Shown here one piece after another: positions 28,110 to 35,884 of a DNA stretch of 64,000 nucleotides. The stretch's first letter is position 1, and every line of letters begins with the position of its first letter. The notes beneath the pieces are model-generated. The model saw nothing but the letters and a program-made list of their open reading frames with translations. It was not told the DNA's origin and searched no databases. The stretch is from NCBI GenBank assembly GCA_009996615.1, contig JAACZU010000004.1, positions 111,528-175,527 of the forward strand, read 5' to 3'. The translations under genes were made by a program, and so were the position numbers. The stretch comes from Rhodanobacteraceae bacterium (GTDB lineage: Bacteria; Pseudomonadota; Gammaproteobacteria; Xanthomonadales; Rhodanobacteraceae).

Positions 28110-28616
28110 ATGACGGACGCGGTCCTCGAACGGGCCGCCGCCGAAGCGGCGGCAGGCGGCGCCGTGCTGACACTGGCCGAAATCGACGCGCGCGAGGCCG
28201 AGGCACTGCTGGCCCGCTACGGCCTGACCCTCGCCTGGGTCGAGCCCGGCCAGCCGATCCCGGGCAGCTACTGGGGCGAACCGGAGGCCGGCCTGATCGC
28301 GCATACCGTGTATGCGCGCGCGGACACGCCGGTACACTCGCTGCTGCACGAGGCCTGCCACCTGATCGTCGCGCCGGCCGAACGGCGCGCCGCGATCCAC
28401 ACCGATGCGTCCGATTCGCAGGCCGAGGAAGACGCCACCTGCTGCCTGCAGATCATGCTCGCCGACGCACTGAGCGGTGTCGGACGCGCACGCCTGATGG
28501 CCGACATGGACGCCTGGGGCTACACGTTCCGCCTCGGCTCCGCGCGCGCCTGGTTCGAGCACGACGCCGAGGATGCACGCGCCTGGCTGGCCGCGCGCGG
28601 GTTGCCGAACGGCTGA
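28110..28616 (+). CDS. Small HExxH (IrrE/ImmA-like) putative metallopeptidase
   Basis: A 168-residue protein beginning 17 bases after minE. It carries the zinc-protease motif HEACH at 80-84 (in VHSLLHEACHLIV). About 20 residues on, an acidic string QAEEDATCCLQIML (104-117) could supply the third ligand (Glu106 or Glu107), an arrangement like the HExxH...E/A pattern of ImmA/IrrE-type peptidases. No helix-turn-helix and no signal peptide, so it is a cytosolic stand-alone domain. I know of no assigned function. Co-transcription with minCDE is likely from the spacing, but a role in division is only inference. Confidence 0.7.
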   Translation: MTDAVLERAAAEAAAGGAVLTLAEIDAREAEALLARYGLTLAWVEPGQPIPGSYWGEPEAGLIAHTVYARADTPVHSLLHEACHLIVAPAERRAAIHTDASDSQAEEDATCCLQIMLADALSGVGRARLMADMDAWGYTFRLGSARAWFEHDAEDARAWLAARGLPNG

Positions 28617-28636
28617 GCAGCGCTTGTCGCGGACAC

Positions 28637-28666
28637 AAAAAAACCCGCAAGTTGCGGGTTCTTTGT
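28637..28666. terminator. Hairpin terminator between the HExxH gene and tRNA-Asn
   Basis: The stem is acccgcaa/ttgcgggt. Read on the minus strand it is followed by seven T's, making a good terminator for tRNA-Asn. On the plus strand a weaker ttcttt follows, which may also end the min transcript. Confidence 0.75.
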
Positions 28667-28704
28667 GGTTCCCGGCATCCGTGGGAATGCCTGGGAACGG
28701 TATC

Positions 28705-28781
28705 TGGCGCCCGAAGTTGGACTCGAACCAACGACCCCCTGATTAACAGTCAAGTGCTCTAACCGGCTGAGCTATTCGGGC
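28705..28781 (-). tRNA. tRNA-Asn (GTT anticodon)
   Basis: A complete 77-base cloverleaf on the minus strand. The acceptor stem is gcccgaa/ttcgggc, the CCA end is encoded, the T-loop reads ggttcgagtcc, and the anticodon loop ctgttaa has the anticodon GTT (plus-strand 28745-28747). The D-arm agctcagccggttagagc is normal. A terminator follows it. There is no sign of integrated DNA at its 3' end. Confidence 0.97.
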
Positions 28782-29006
28782 GGGGTGAGCCGCGTATTTT
28801 GTTGGGACGCTGCGTGTTCGTCAAGAGGAATTTTCTTCGCGCGGCGATCTCGCGCCGGGTCGCCGCGACCCGTCACGGCCTGTCGCGTCGAGCGCACGTA
28901 CCGGCGCCGAAACGTGCTCCATCCACGCCGAGCCGTCCCGTTGTCCCGGCGAAACCCGCTACCATCCCGCGACGCCGATGGGGGCGAATCGCAGGAACAT
29001 CCGGGG

Positions 29007-30101
29007 ATGACGCGCCAAGACCGCCAGTTCTGGCTGCTGCAGACGGCCGTATGGCTCGTCTATGGCATCGAGAGCTACCTCGCCGCGATCGGCCTCGGCC
29101 GGCCGATGGATCATTACCGGCTCGTGCTGATCGATGCCGGCTGCGGCTTCGTGCTCAGCCTGCTCCTGCGCGAGGTGTATGACGCGACCTGGCACCTGTC
29201 GGTGCGCCAGCGCATCGCCTGGGGTAGCGCCGCGCTGGTGGCATGCTCGCTGCTCGGTGGCTACGTCTGGGCGGTGGCGATACGCAACATGTGCGTGGGC
29301 TGCAAGCCGCCGGCGCACATGCTCGGCTACCTGGCCTACTTCTTCGGCTGGATGTACGGCCTGCTCGCCTGGAGCGGCGCCTATATCGGCATCAAGCTCG
29401 CGCGCCAGTTGCAGCACGAGCGGGAAACCGCGCTGCAGGCGACCGCGATGGCGCACCAGGCTCAGCTGCGCATGCTGCGCTACCAGCTCAACCCGCATTT
29501 CCTGTTCAACACGCTGAATGCGATCTCGACGCTGGTGCTCGACGATCGCCGCGAGCAGGCCAACGGCATGGTCGGCGCGCTGTCGAGTTTCCTGCGCTAC
29601 TCGCTGGAAAGTGACCCGCAGCAGAAGGTCACGCTGGAGCAGGAGCTCGGCGCGATCCGCCGCTACCTCGCGATCGAGCAGATGCGCTTCGGCGAGCGCT
29701 TGCGAGTGGGCATCCTGGTGACGCCGCCGTCGGGCAGCGCGCTGATGCCGAGCCTGCTGCTGCAACCGCTGATCGAGAATGCGGTCAAGTACGGCATGTC
29801 GCGCCGCGAGGAAGGCGGCCGCATCGAGATCGTCGCGCGCGTGCAGGACGGCGTCGTCGACATCGCCGTGCGCGACGACGGCCCCGGCAGCCTCGACTAC
29901 CGCCCCGGCGGCGGCAGCAACGGCGCCGGCGTCGGCCTGGCCAACACGCGCGAGCGCCTGCGCGTGCTGTACGGCGAGCGCCACCATTTCACGATCCGCA
30001 AGCTGCAGCCCATCGGCACCGAGGTGCAGCTGCAATTCCCGTTCGAACCGTCCCGCCCCGAGGAACCTGCCGATGCCGATCCGCACCCTGATCGTCGATG
30101 A
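29007..30101 (+). CDS. LytS/AlgZ-type sensor histidine kinase
   Basis: A 364-residue membrane kinase. Four membrane helices fill the first 130 residues, then a short coiled coil leads to the His_kinase domain with phosphoacceptor His164 in RYQLNPHFLFNTLNAIS. The ATPase part shows PLIENAVKYG and RDDGPG and GVGLANTRERL. The loop between helices 3 and 4 holds a Cys-x2-Cys pair (NMCVGCKPP, Cys96 and Cys99) that could bind metal or respond to redox; this is inference. ATG at 29007 has ccgggg just upstream; the open frame further upstream is not protein-like. The partner regulator overlaps by 29 bases. Confidence 0.9.
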   Translation: MTRQDRQFWLLQTAVWLVYGIESYLAAIGLGRPMDHYRLVLIDAGCGFVLSLLLREVYDATWHLSVRQRIAWGSAALVACSLLGGYVWAVAIRNMCVGCKPPAHMLGYLAYFFGWMYGLLAWSGAYIGIKLARQLQHERETALQATAMAHQAQLRMLRYQLNPHFLFNTLNAISTLVLDDRREQANGMVGALSSFLRYSLESDPQQKVTLEQELGAIRRYLAIEQMRFGERLRVGILVTPPSGSALMPSLLLQPLIENAVKYGMSRREEGGRIEIVARVQDGVVDIAVRDDGPGSLDYRPGGGSNGAGVGLANTRERLRVLYGERHHFTIRKLQPIGTEVQLQFPFEPSRPEEPADADPHPDRR

Positions 30102-30876
30102 CGAACCGCTGGCCCGGCGCGGCCTGACCCTGCGTCTGGCGCGCCACAAGGACATCGAGATCGTCGGCGAGGCGGCCAACGGCCGCGAGGCGTTCTTCGC
30201 GATCGCCGAGCACCAGCCGGCGCTGATGTTCCTGGACGTGCAGATGCCCGGCGTCGACGGTTTCGAGCTGCTGCGCGCGGTGCCGGCGGCGCAGTTGCCG
30301 CTGACGGTGTTCATTACCGCCTACGACGAATACGCGACGCGCGCATTCGAGGCGAACGCACTCGACTACCTGCTCAAGCCGGTCGACGACGCGCGCCTGG
30401 ACGAGGCGGTCGAGCGCGCACGGCGCGGCTTGGTCACGCGCGACGCGGATGAGCACTGCGCGCAGTTGCTGCGCCTGCTGAGCAGCGTCTCCGGCCGCCC
30501 CGACCTGACCCTGGCCGAGGCGCTGCTGGACGCGCAAGGCATCGCCACGCCGCGCGAGGAGCGCCTGTCGATCAAGGACGGCGGACGCATCCTGCGCGTG
30601 CCGCTGGAGGAGATCCTGTGGATCGACGCCGCCGGCGACTACATGTGCGTGCACACGCCCAAGGACACGCACGTGCTGCGCGCGACGATGCGCGACCTGG
30701 AAGGCCGCCTCGATCCGCGCCGCTTCCAGCGCATCCACCGCTCGACGATCGTCAACATCGCGCGCGTGAAGGAACTGCGCTCGCACCTGAACGGCGAATA
30801 CTTCCTGATCCTCGACAGCGGCCAGCAGCTGAAGCTGTCACGCAGCTACAAGGACAAGGTCCACCTGCTGCACTGA
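30073..30876 (+). CDS. LytTR-family response regulator
   Basis: A 267-residue response regulator. The receiver phosphoacceptor is Asp55 in MFLDVQMPG, with the conserved Lys in YLLKPVDD near 103. The C-terminal LytTR DNA-binding domain (about 165-267) shows EEILWIDAAGDYMCVHT and FQRIHRSTIVNIARVKEL. It starts inside the kinase gene (29-base overlap) with gagg upstream. LytTR regulators of this class control exopolysaccharide, adhesion or autolysis genes in other bacteria. No obvious target lies next to it, and the following gene, ppnN, is convergent. Confidence 0.92.
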   Translation: MPIRTLIVDDEPLARRGLTLRLARHKDIEIVGEAANGREAFFAIAEHQPALMFLDVQMPGVDGFELLRAVPAAQLPLTVFITAYDEYATRAFEANALDYLLKPVDDARLDEAVERARRGLVTRDADEHCAQLLRLLSSVSGRPDLTLAEALLDAQGIATPREERLSIKDGGRILRVPLEEILWIDAAGDYMCVHTPKDTHVLRATMRDLEGRLDPRRFQRIHRSTIVNIARVKELRSHLNGEYFLILDSGQQLKLSRSYKDKVHLLH

Positions 30877-30918
30877 GCCAGCGGCGCCGGCAGCGGGCCG
30901 CGCCGCCGGCGCGCCCGG

Positions 30919-32313
30919 TCAGGCGTTGACGCGATAGCACGGCTCGTAGTGCGAGCCGGGCAGCTTCATGCGCTGCTGCGCGACGAAGCTCGCCAGCATC
31001 GCGTCGAGCGCGCGCATGATCTCGCGGTCGCCGTTGATCTCGAACGGGCCATGCTGCTCGATCGCGCGCATGCCGTCCTCCTTGACGTTGCCGGCGACGA
31101 TGCCGGAGAACGCGCGGCGCAGGTCGGCGGCGAGCCGGTGCGGCGGCTGGTCGCGATGCAGGTTCAGCGCGGCCATCGCGGCGTGCGTCGGCACGAACGG
31201 CTCCTGGAACTCGCGCTCGATGTTGAGCGCCCAGTTGAAGAAGAACGCGTCCTGGGTATCGAGACGGTAGGCACGCACGCGCTCGATGCCCTTGCGCACC
31301 TGGCGCGCGACCTCGCGCGGATCGTCGACGATGACGCGGTAGTGCGCCGCCACGTGCTCGCCGAGTGCCAGGCGCAGGAAACGGTCGATCTGCTCGAAGT
31401 ACGCCGCCGATTCGCTCGGGCCGGTGAAGATCAGCGGCAGCGGGACGTTGGCGTTGTCCGGATGCAGCAGGATGCCCAGCAGGTAGAGGATCTCCTCCGC
31501 CGTGCCGACGCCGCCCGGGAACACGATGATCGCGTGGCCGATGCGGACGAACGCCTCCAGGCGCTTCTCGATGTCCGGCATGATGACCAGGTGGTTGACG
31601 ATCGGGTTCGGCGATTCGGCCGCGATGATGCCCGGCTCGGTGATGCCGATGTAGCGGTTGGTGTGCCGGCGCTGCTTGGCATGCGCGATCGTGGCGCCCT
31701 TCATCGGGCCCTTCATCGCACCCGGGCCGCAGCCGGTGCAGATGTCCAGCGCACGCAGGCCCAGCTCGTAGCCGACGCGCTTGGTGTAGTCGTACTCGAC
31801 GCGCCCGATCGAGTGGCCGCCCCAGCACACGACCATGTTCGGGTCGACGTTCGGCTTGAGCACGCGCGCGTTGCGCAGGATCTCGAACACCGCGTTGGTC
31901 AGGCCGGCCGAGTCGGACAGGTCGAAGCGGCCCGCCTCGATCTGCGTCGACACGTAGATGATGTCTCGCACGACCGCGAACAGCAGCTCGTTGACGCCGC
32001 GGATGATCTGGCCGTCGACGAACGCGCCGGCCGGCGCGTTGACCAGCTCCAGCTTGACGCCGCGATCCTGCTGCAGGATCTGGATGTCGAAATCGGGGTA
32101 GCGGTCGAGCAACGCGCGCGCGTCGTCGGTGAGGCTGCCCTGCGTCAGCACGGCCAGTGCGCAGCGGCGCAGCAGGTCATGCAGGCCGCCGGCGCCGGCG
32201 TCGCGCAGCCGCGCGACCTCGTGGCGGGACAGGATGTCAAGGCCGGCGGCCGGCGAGATGCGGGCGGTGACCGTGGCGTGGCGGTTGTTGTCGCCGTGCG
32301 GGGCGTCGTTCAT
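30919..32313 (-). CDS. ppnN: Nucleotide 5'-monophosphate nucleosidase (LOG family)
   Basis: A 464-residue protein resembling E. coli PpnN (YgdH), which hydrolyses purine and pyrimidine nucleoside monophosphates to base and ribose-5-phosphate and is activated by (p)ppGpp. The LOG-family signature PGGVGTAEE is present at about residue 270, with [14 protein letters not shown] upstream for ribose-phosphate binding. The long N- and C-terminal extensions typical of PpnN, absent from the short LOG enzymes, are present. Start MNDAPHG was chosen; a longer frame adds 14 residues. Convergent with the LytTR gene. Confidence 0.88.
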   Translation of the reverse strand: MNDAPHGDNNRHATVTARISPAAGLDILSRHEVARLRDAGAGGLHDLLRRCALAVLTQGSLTDDARALLDRYPDFDIQILQQDRGVKLELVNAPAGAFVDGQIIRGVNELLFAVVRDIIYVSTQIEAGRFDLSDSAGLTNAVFEILRNARVLKPNVDPNMVVCWGGHSIGRVEYDYTKRVGYELGLRALDICTGCGPGAMKGPMKGATIAHAKQRRHTNRYIGITEPGIIAAESPNPIVNHLVIMPDIEKRLEAFVRIGHAIIVFPGGVGTAEEILYLLGILLHPDNANVPLPLIFTGPSESAAYFEQIDRFLRLALGEHVAAHYRVIVDDPREVARQVRKGIERVRAYRLDTQDAFFFNWALNIEREFQEPFVPTHAAMAALNLHRDQPPHRLAADLRRAFSGIVAGNVKEDGMRAIEQHGPFEINGDREIMRALDAMLASFVAQQRMKLPGSHYEPCYRVNA

Positions 32314-32388
32314 GCGTGGGGTGCTTCCTGTTTCCTTCTTGCAGCCGTCTAGCATCGGGGAGGCGGCCGGCTGCGGTCAACCGGGTAC

Positions 32389-32418
32389 AAAAAAGCCGGC
32401 ACCCTCGCGGGTGCCGGC
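32389..32418 (-). terminator. Rho-independent terminator of the TonB receptor gene
   Basis: On the minus strand a ten-pair stem (gccggcaccc/gggtgccggc, four-base loop) is followed directly by six T's. It sits about 30 bases beyond the receptor stop codon. Confidence 0.88.
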
Positions 32419-32449
32419 CAGGTTTCCTACTGCGTTGGCGTTCCGCCGA

Positions 32450-35400
32450 TCAGAACGTGTAGCGCAGCGTGACCATCACGCTCCAGCGCGAGACGGCCTT
32501 GTCGTCGTACGTGATCAGCTGGCCCGGCAGGTAGTTGCCGGCGCTGTCGGTCGGCAGCGAGTAGATGTACTTGCCGTCCGCACCGACGCCCTGGTAGTTC
32601 GCCAGCGTGCGGCCGTACGGGAAGCCGATGCGACGCTCGCGGCCCCAGTCGCTGTTGAGCAGGTTCAGCACGTTGGCGAGGTCGAGCTTGATCTCGCCGC
32701 GGTGGCCTTCCCACAGGCCCGGGATTTCCTGACGGAAGCTCAGGTCGAGCAGGTTGACCCACGGCGAACGCACGGCGTTGCGCTTGGCGATCTGGCCCTG
32801 GTGGTCGCGCAGGTAGCTGTCGTTCTGGATGAAGGCCCAGAACTGGTCGATGGCGGCCTGCGAGGTGCCCTGCTGGAACGTGACCGTGTCGCGCGTCGGG
32901 ATGTAGACCAGGTCGCGCGAGTAGGAGTCGCCGTTGGAGTCGTTGCCGAACGCCCAGCTGTACGGCACGCCGCTGTGGCCGTCATAGAACGCCGAGATCG
33001 CGGTCGTGTAGTCGCCGAAGAACTTGTGCTGCCAGGTCAACGACGCGTTGAGGCGGTAGCGGATGCTGTAGTTCGACTCCGACGCGACGTCCTCGTTCGG
33101 GTTCACCCACCAGTTGTTCGAGAAGTTCGACGTGGCCTGGCTGGACGTGCCCGGGTTGACCTCGGTCGCCTTGCCGAACGTGGTGCCGATCGACGCGACC
33201 CAGTTGTCGGCGAACGGCTTGGTCAGGCTCAGCGACAGGTTGTCCGAACGGCCCTTGCTGGTGTTGGTCAGCAGCGTCACGCCCTGCGCAAACGCGGAGT
33301 TCGCGTTGTTGCGCGTGCCGTTGCCGCTCGGGCCGCCGGTCGGGTTGCGGTAGTAGGTGAAACGGCCGTCCGGCAGCGTGCCGGTCGGCGCGCCGATGTT
33401 GAGGTTCTTGTAGTAGATGCCGTCCCTGACCTTCAGGCCCTGGTACTCGGCCGTGAACACGGTGCCCCACCACGGCAGCTCGTAGTCGAACGCCAGGCTG
33501 CCCTTCCACACGGTCGGCTGCTTGAAGTCCGGATCGAGCGTGTCGACCGCCATCTGCGAGTTCGACGGCGGCGGGACGTTCTGGTGGAACGGATCGGCGC
33601 TGAAGTCCGGCGGCGTGGCGCAACGCGTGTTCGACGCGAACGGCTGGCACTGGAACGTGGCGACCGTGATGCCGTTGTTCTGGTACGGGTTGGTCAGCCA
33701 CACGCCGAGCGAGTTGCCCTGGAACAGGCCGAGACCGCCGCGCAGCTGCATCTTGCGCTCGGTGTCGAACGTGTAGTTGAACGACGCGCGCGGCTGGATC
33801 ACGCCGTTGCCGCTGATCGTGTTGTCGTTGCGGAAGCCGAACACCTGCTCGAACTTGGCGTTGTAGACCGGCTTCTGCTGCGTGTGCGGCAGGTCGTAGC
33901 GCAGGCCGAACTGCACGTTCAGGTTGTCGTTGACCTGCCAGGTGTCCTGCAGGAATACGCCGGTCTGCTTAAGCGACCAGTCCGCCGCGACGTCGGCCAG
34001 CGTGTAGCCCGGCGCCGGCTGGTACAGGTCGTACTGGTAGTACTGGCCGTTCTCGAACGCGTCGATGCCGCGGAACGTGTAGGCGCCGAACTGCGTGCGG
34101 CCGAACAGGTTGTAGAACTCGTCGTACTGGTAGTCCATGCCGCCCTTGATGGCATGGTCGCCGAGCTTGAGCGTGCCGGCGAGGAAGCCGTTCCACGTCT
34201 TCACGCCGAGCACGTTGTAGTGCGTGAACTGGTCTTCACCCAGGTTCACGAACGGGCCCGAGCCGTTGAAGTTGCCCTGCGCATCGCGGCCGAGCGAGAT
34301 CGAGATCGACGGCTGCTGCGCCAGCGCCGAACGCTCCTGGCTGAAGTCGGCGTACGACCAGGATGCCTCGGTCGAGAAATTGTCGGCCCAGTCGCTGTAC
34401 AGGTTGAGGACGTAGTCCTTCTTGTCGCGGTTCTGGTTGTAGAAGTAGCTCGACAGCGACAGGTTGGTCGAGTTGAACGTCTGGATGACCGGCTCGACTT
34501 CCTTGGTGCGGTTGTAGCGGAAGCTGAGGCGATGCGAGTCGTTGATGTTCCAGTCGACCTTGGCCAGCAGGCGCTTGTCGTCAAGGTTCACGTTGGTGGC
34601 GCCGAGCACGCCCGGCGTGAGGCCGAGGTTGTTGGCTGCCGCGATGATGCGGTCGATGTCGGCCTGGGTCACGCCGCGCACGATGTTCGACGCGCCCGAA
34701 CCTTCCGGACCGAAGTCCGGCCCCGGGGCGTCGATCTTGCTCTTCTCGTAGCTGAGGAAGAAGAACAGCGTGTCCTTGATGATCGGGCCGCCGAGCGTGA
34801 AGCCGCCGGTCCAGTTCTTCTTGAAGCCGGTGTACTTGCTCGGCTCGTCGCCGACCATGCTGTTGGCGTTCTGGTACGCGTAGTACACCGAGCCGTGCAG
34901 GTCGTTGGTGCCGCTCTTGGTCACCGCGTTGATGTTGGCACCGACCGAGCGACGGTTGGTGACTTCATAGTTCGCGGTGGAGATGTTGTATTCCTCGATC
35001 GTGTCGACCGAGATCGGCGTGCCGACGTACGGCAGGCCGTTGGCCGACAGGCCGAACGGGTCGCCGGCATTGACGGCGTCGACGCTGATGCTGTTGAAGC
35101 GGCTGTTCTGGCCCAGCGCGGAGATCTCGCCACGGGCGCGGTCGGTGATGACCACGCGCGGATCGAGGCGGGCGACGTCCTGGATCGAACGACCCGGCAT
35201 CGGCGCATCCTTCAGCGCGCGCGCGGACACGTTGGTGCCCAGGCCGCGGTTCTCGGCATCGAACTTGCCGCCCGGCGCCACCGCGGTCACGGTGACCGCT
35301 TCCAGGTGCTGCGTCTCGGCGGCCTCGACCATGTTGACCGTGGTCGTCTCGGCCAGGCGCAGGTAGACGTCGTCCTTCTCGGACGGCGCCAGGCCCGTCT

Positions 35401-35659
35401 TGTTGACGGTCACGCGGTACGGACCACCCACGCGCAGGCCCTGCGCGGTATAGCGGCCGTCCGCGTCGGTCGTCGTGCGCGACACCGTGCCGGACGGGAT
35501 ATGAACGATTTCCACTTCGGCGCCGCCGACCGCGGCACCCGTGGCGTCGACCACGCGCCCGCCGATCGCGGACGACGTGTTCTGCGCGAACGCCGACGAA
35601 ACCGCGAAGAGCGAACCGATCATGAACGGCAGAAGCCGCATGCGGAGTTGTTTGTTCAT
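32450..35659 (-). CDS. TonB-dependent outer-membrane receptor, Oar-like
   Basis: A 1,069-residue outer-membrane receptor. Signal peptide about 1-26 (ends SSAFAQ), then a carboxypeptidase-regulatory-like beta sandwich (about 30-115, GGRVVDATGAAVGGAEVEIV), a plug domain (about 125-250, with GRSIQDVARLDPRV and SVDAVNAGDPFGL), and a large beta-barrel ending in the usual aromatic residue (MVTLRYTF). The fused N-terminal sandwich plus long barrel is the Oar type, common in xanthomonads. The substrate cannot be read from sequence; no transporter or sigma/anti-sigma genes are adjacent. ATG at 35659 has gaggaacaggtgg upstream; the leader is about 160 bases. Confidence 0.92.
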   Translation of the reverse strand: MNKQLRMRLLPFMIGSLFAVSSAFAQNTSSAIGGRVVDATGAAVGGAEVEIVHIPSGTVSRTTTDADGRYTAQGLRVGGPYRVTVNKTGLAPSEKDDVYLRLAETTTVNMVEAAETQHLEAVTVTAVAPGGKFDAENRGLGTNVSARALKDAPMPGRSIQDVARLDPRVVITDRARGEISALGQNSRFNSISVDAVNAGDPFGLSANGLPYVGTPISVDTIEEYNISTANYEVTNRRSVGANINAVTKSGTNDLHGSVYYAYQNANSMVGDEPSKYTGFKKNWTGGFTLGGPIIKDTLFFFLSYEKSKIDAPGPDFGPEGSGASNIVRGVTQADIDRIIAAANNLGLTPGVLGATNVNLDDKRLLAKVDWNINDSHRLSFRYNRTKEVEPVIQTFNSTNLSLSSYFYNQNRDKKDYVLNLYSDWADNFSTEASWSYADFSQERSALAQQPSISISLGRDAQGNFNGSGPFVNLGEDQFTHYNVLGVKTWNGFLAGTLKLGDHAIKGGMDYQYDEFYNLFGRTQFGAYTFRGIDAFENGQYYQYDLYQPAPGYTLADVAADWSLKQTGVFLQDTWQVNDNLNVQFGLRYDLPHTQQKPVYNAKFEQVFGFRNDNTISGNGVIQPRASFNYTFDTERKMQLRGGLGLFQGNSLGVWLTNPYQNNGITVATFQCQPFASNTRCATPPDFSADPFHQNVPPPSNSQMAVDTLDPDFKQPTVWKGSLAFDYELPWWGTVFTAEYQGLKVRDGIYYKNLNIGAPTGTLPDGRFTYYRNPTGGPSGNGTRNNANSAFAQGVTLLTNTSKGRSDNLSLSLTKPFADNWVASIGTTFGKATEVNPGTSSQATSNFSNNWWVNPNEDVASESNYSIRYRLNASLTWQHKFFGDYTTAISAFYDGHSGVPYSWAFGNDSNGDSYSRDLVYIPTRDTVTFQQGTSQAAIDQFWAFIQNDSYLRDHQGQIAKRNAVRSPWVNLLDLSFRQEIPGLWEGHRGEIKLDLANVLNLLNSDWGRERRIGFPYGRTLANYQGVGADGKYIYSLPTDSAGNYLPGQLITYDDKAVSRWSVMVTLRYTF

Positions 35660-35812
35660 TGCCACCTGTTCCTCGTCACATCGTTGGAATCGAGACACGA
35701 AAACCGCCCTCGACCGCTCCGGCATCGCCGAAGCGGCCGCAATCGTGGACGGATGGGTTCTTGAGGCAGTCCGAGGGACCACCACGGCAGGCCGTTGCCA
35801 GAAAGCCTTCCC

Positions 35813-35852
35813 GTTAACTACAGTTTAACAGGGTTTCGTGACGTATTTGTAA
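35813..35852 (-). promoter_or_regulatory. Candidate promoter and operator of the TonB receptor gene
   Basis: Minus-strand TTACAA (35852-35847) and TTAAAC (35828-35823) are 18 bases apart in an AT-rich island. The -10 box overlaps an inverted repeat GTTAA-N7-TTAAC (35813-35829), a plausible operator. Confidence 0.4.
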
Positions 35853-35884
35853 CAACCCGCCCGATGATGCTGCGGCGCATCACT

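Noticed and set aside
28705..28781. tRNA-Asn considered as an attachment site for an integrated element.
   Set aside because: No integrase nearby, no repeat of the tRNA 3' end seen, and flanks are ordinary chromosomal genes.
32129..35764. A 1,211-codon plus-strand frame opposite the TonB receptor.
   Set aside because: Antisense shadow of a well-supported gene; low-complexity Arg/Val-rich translation without start signal or domain.
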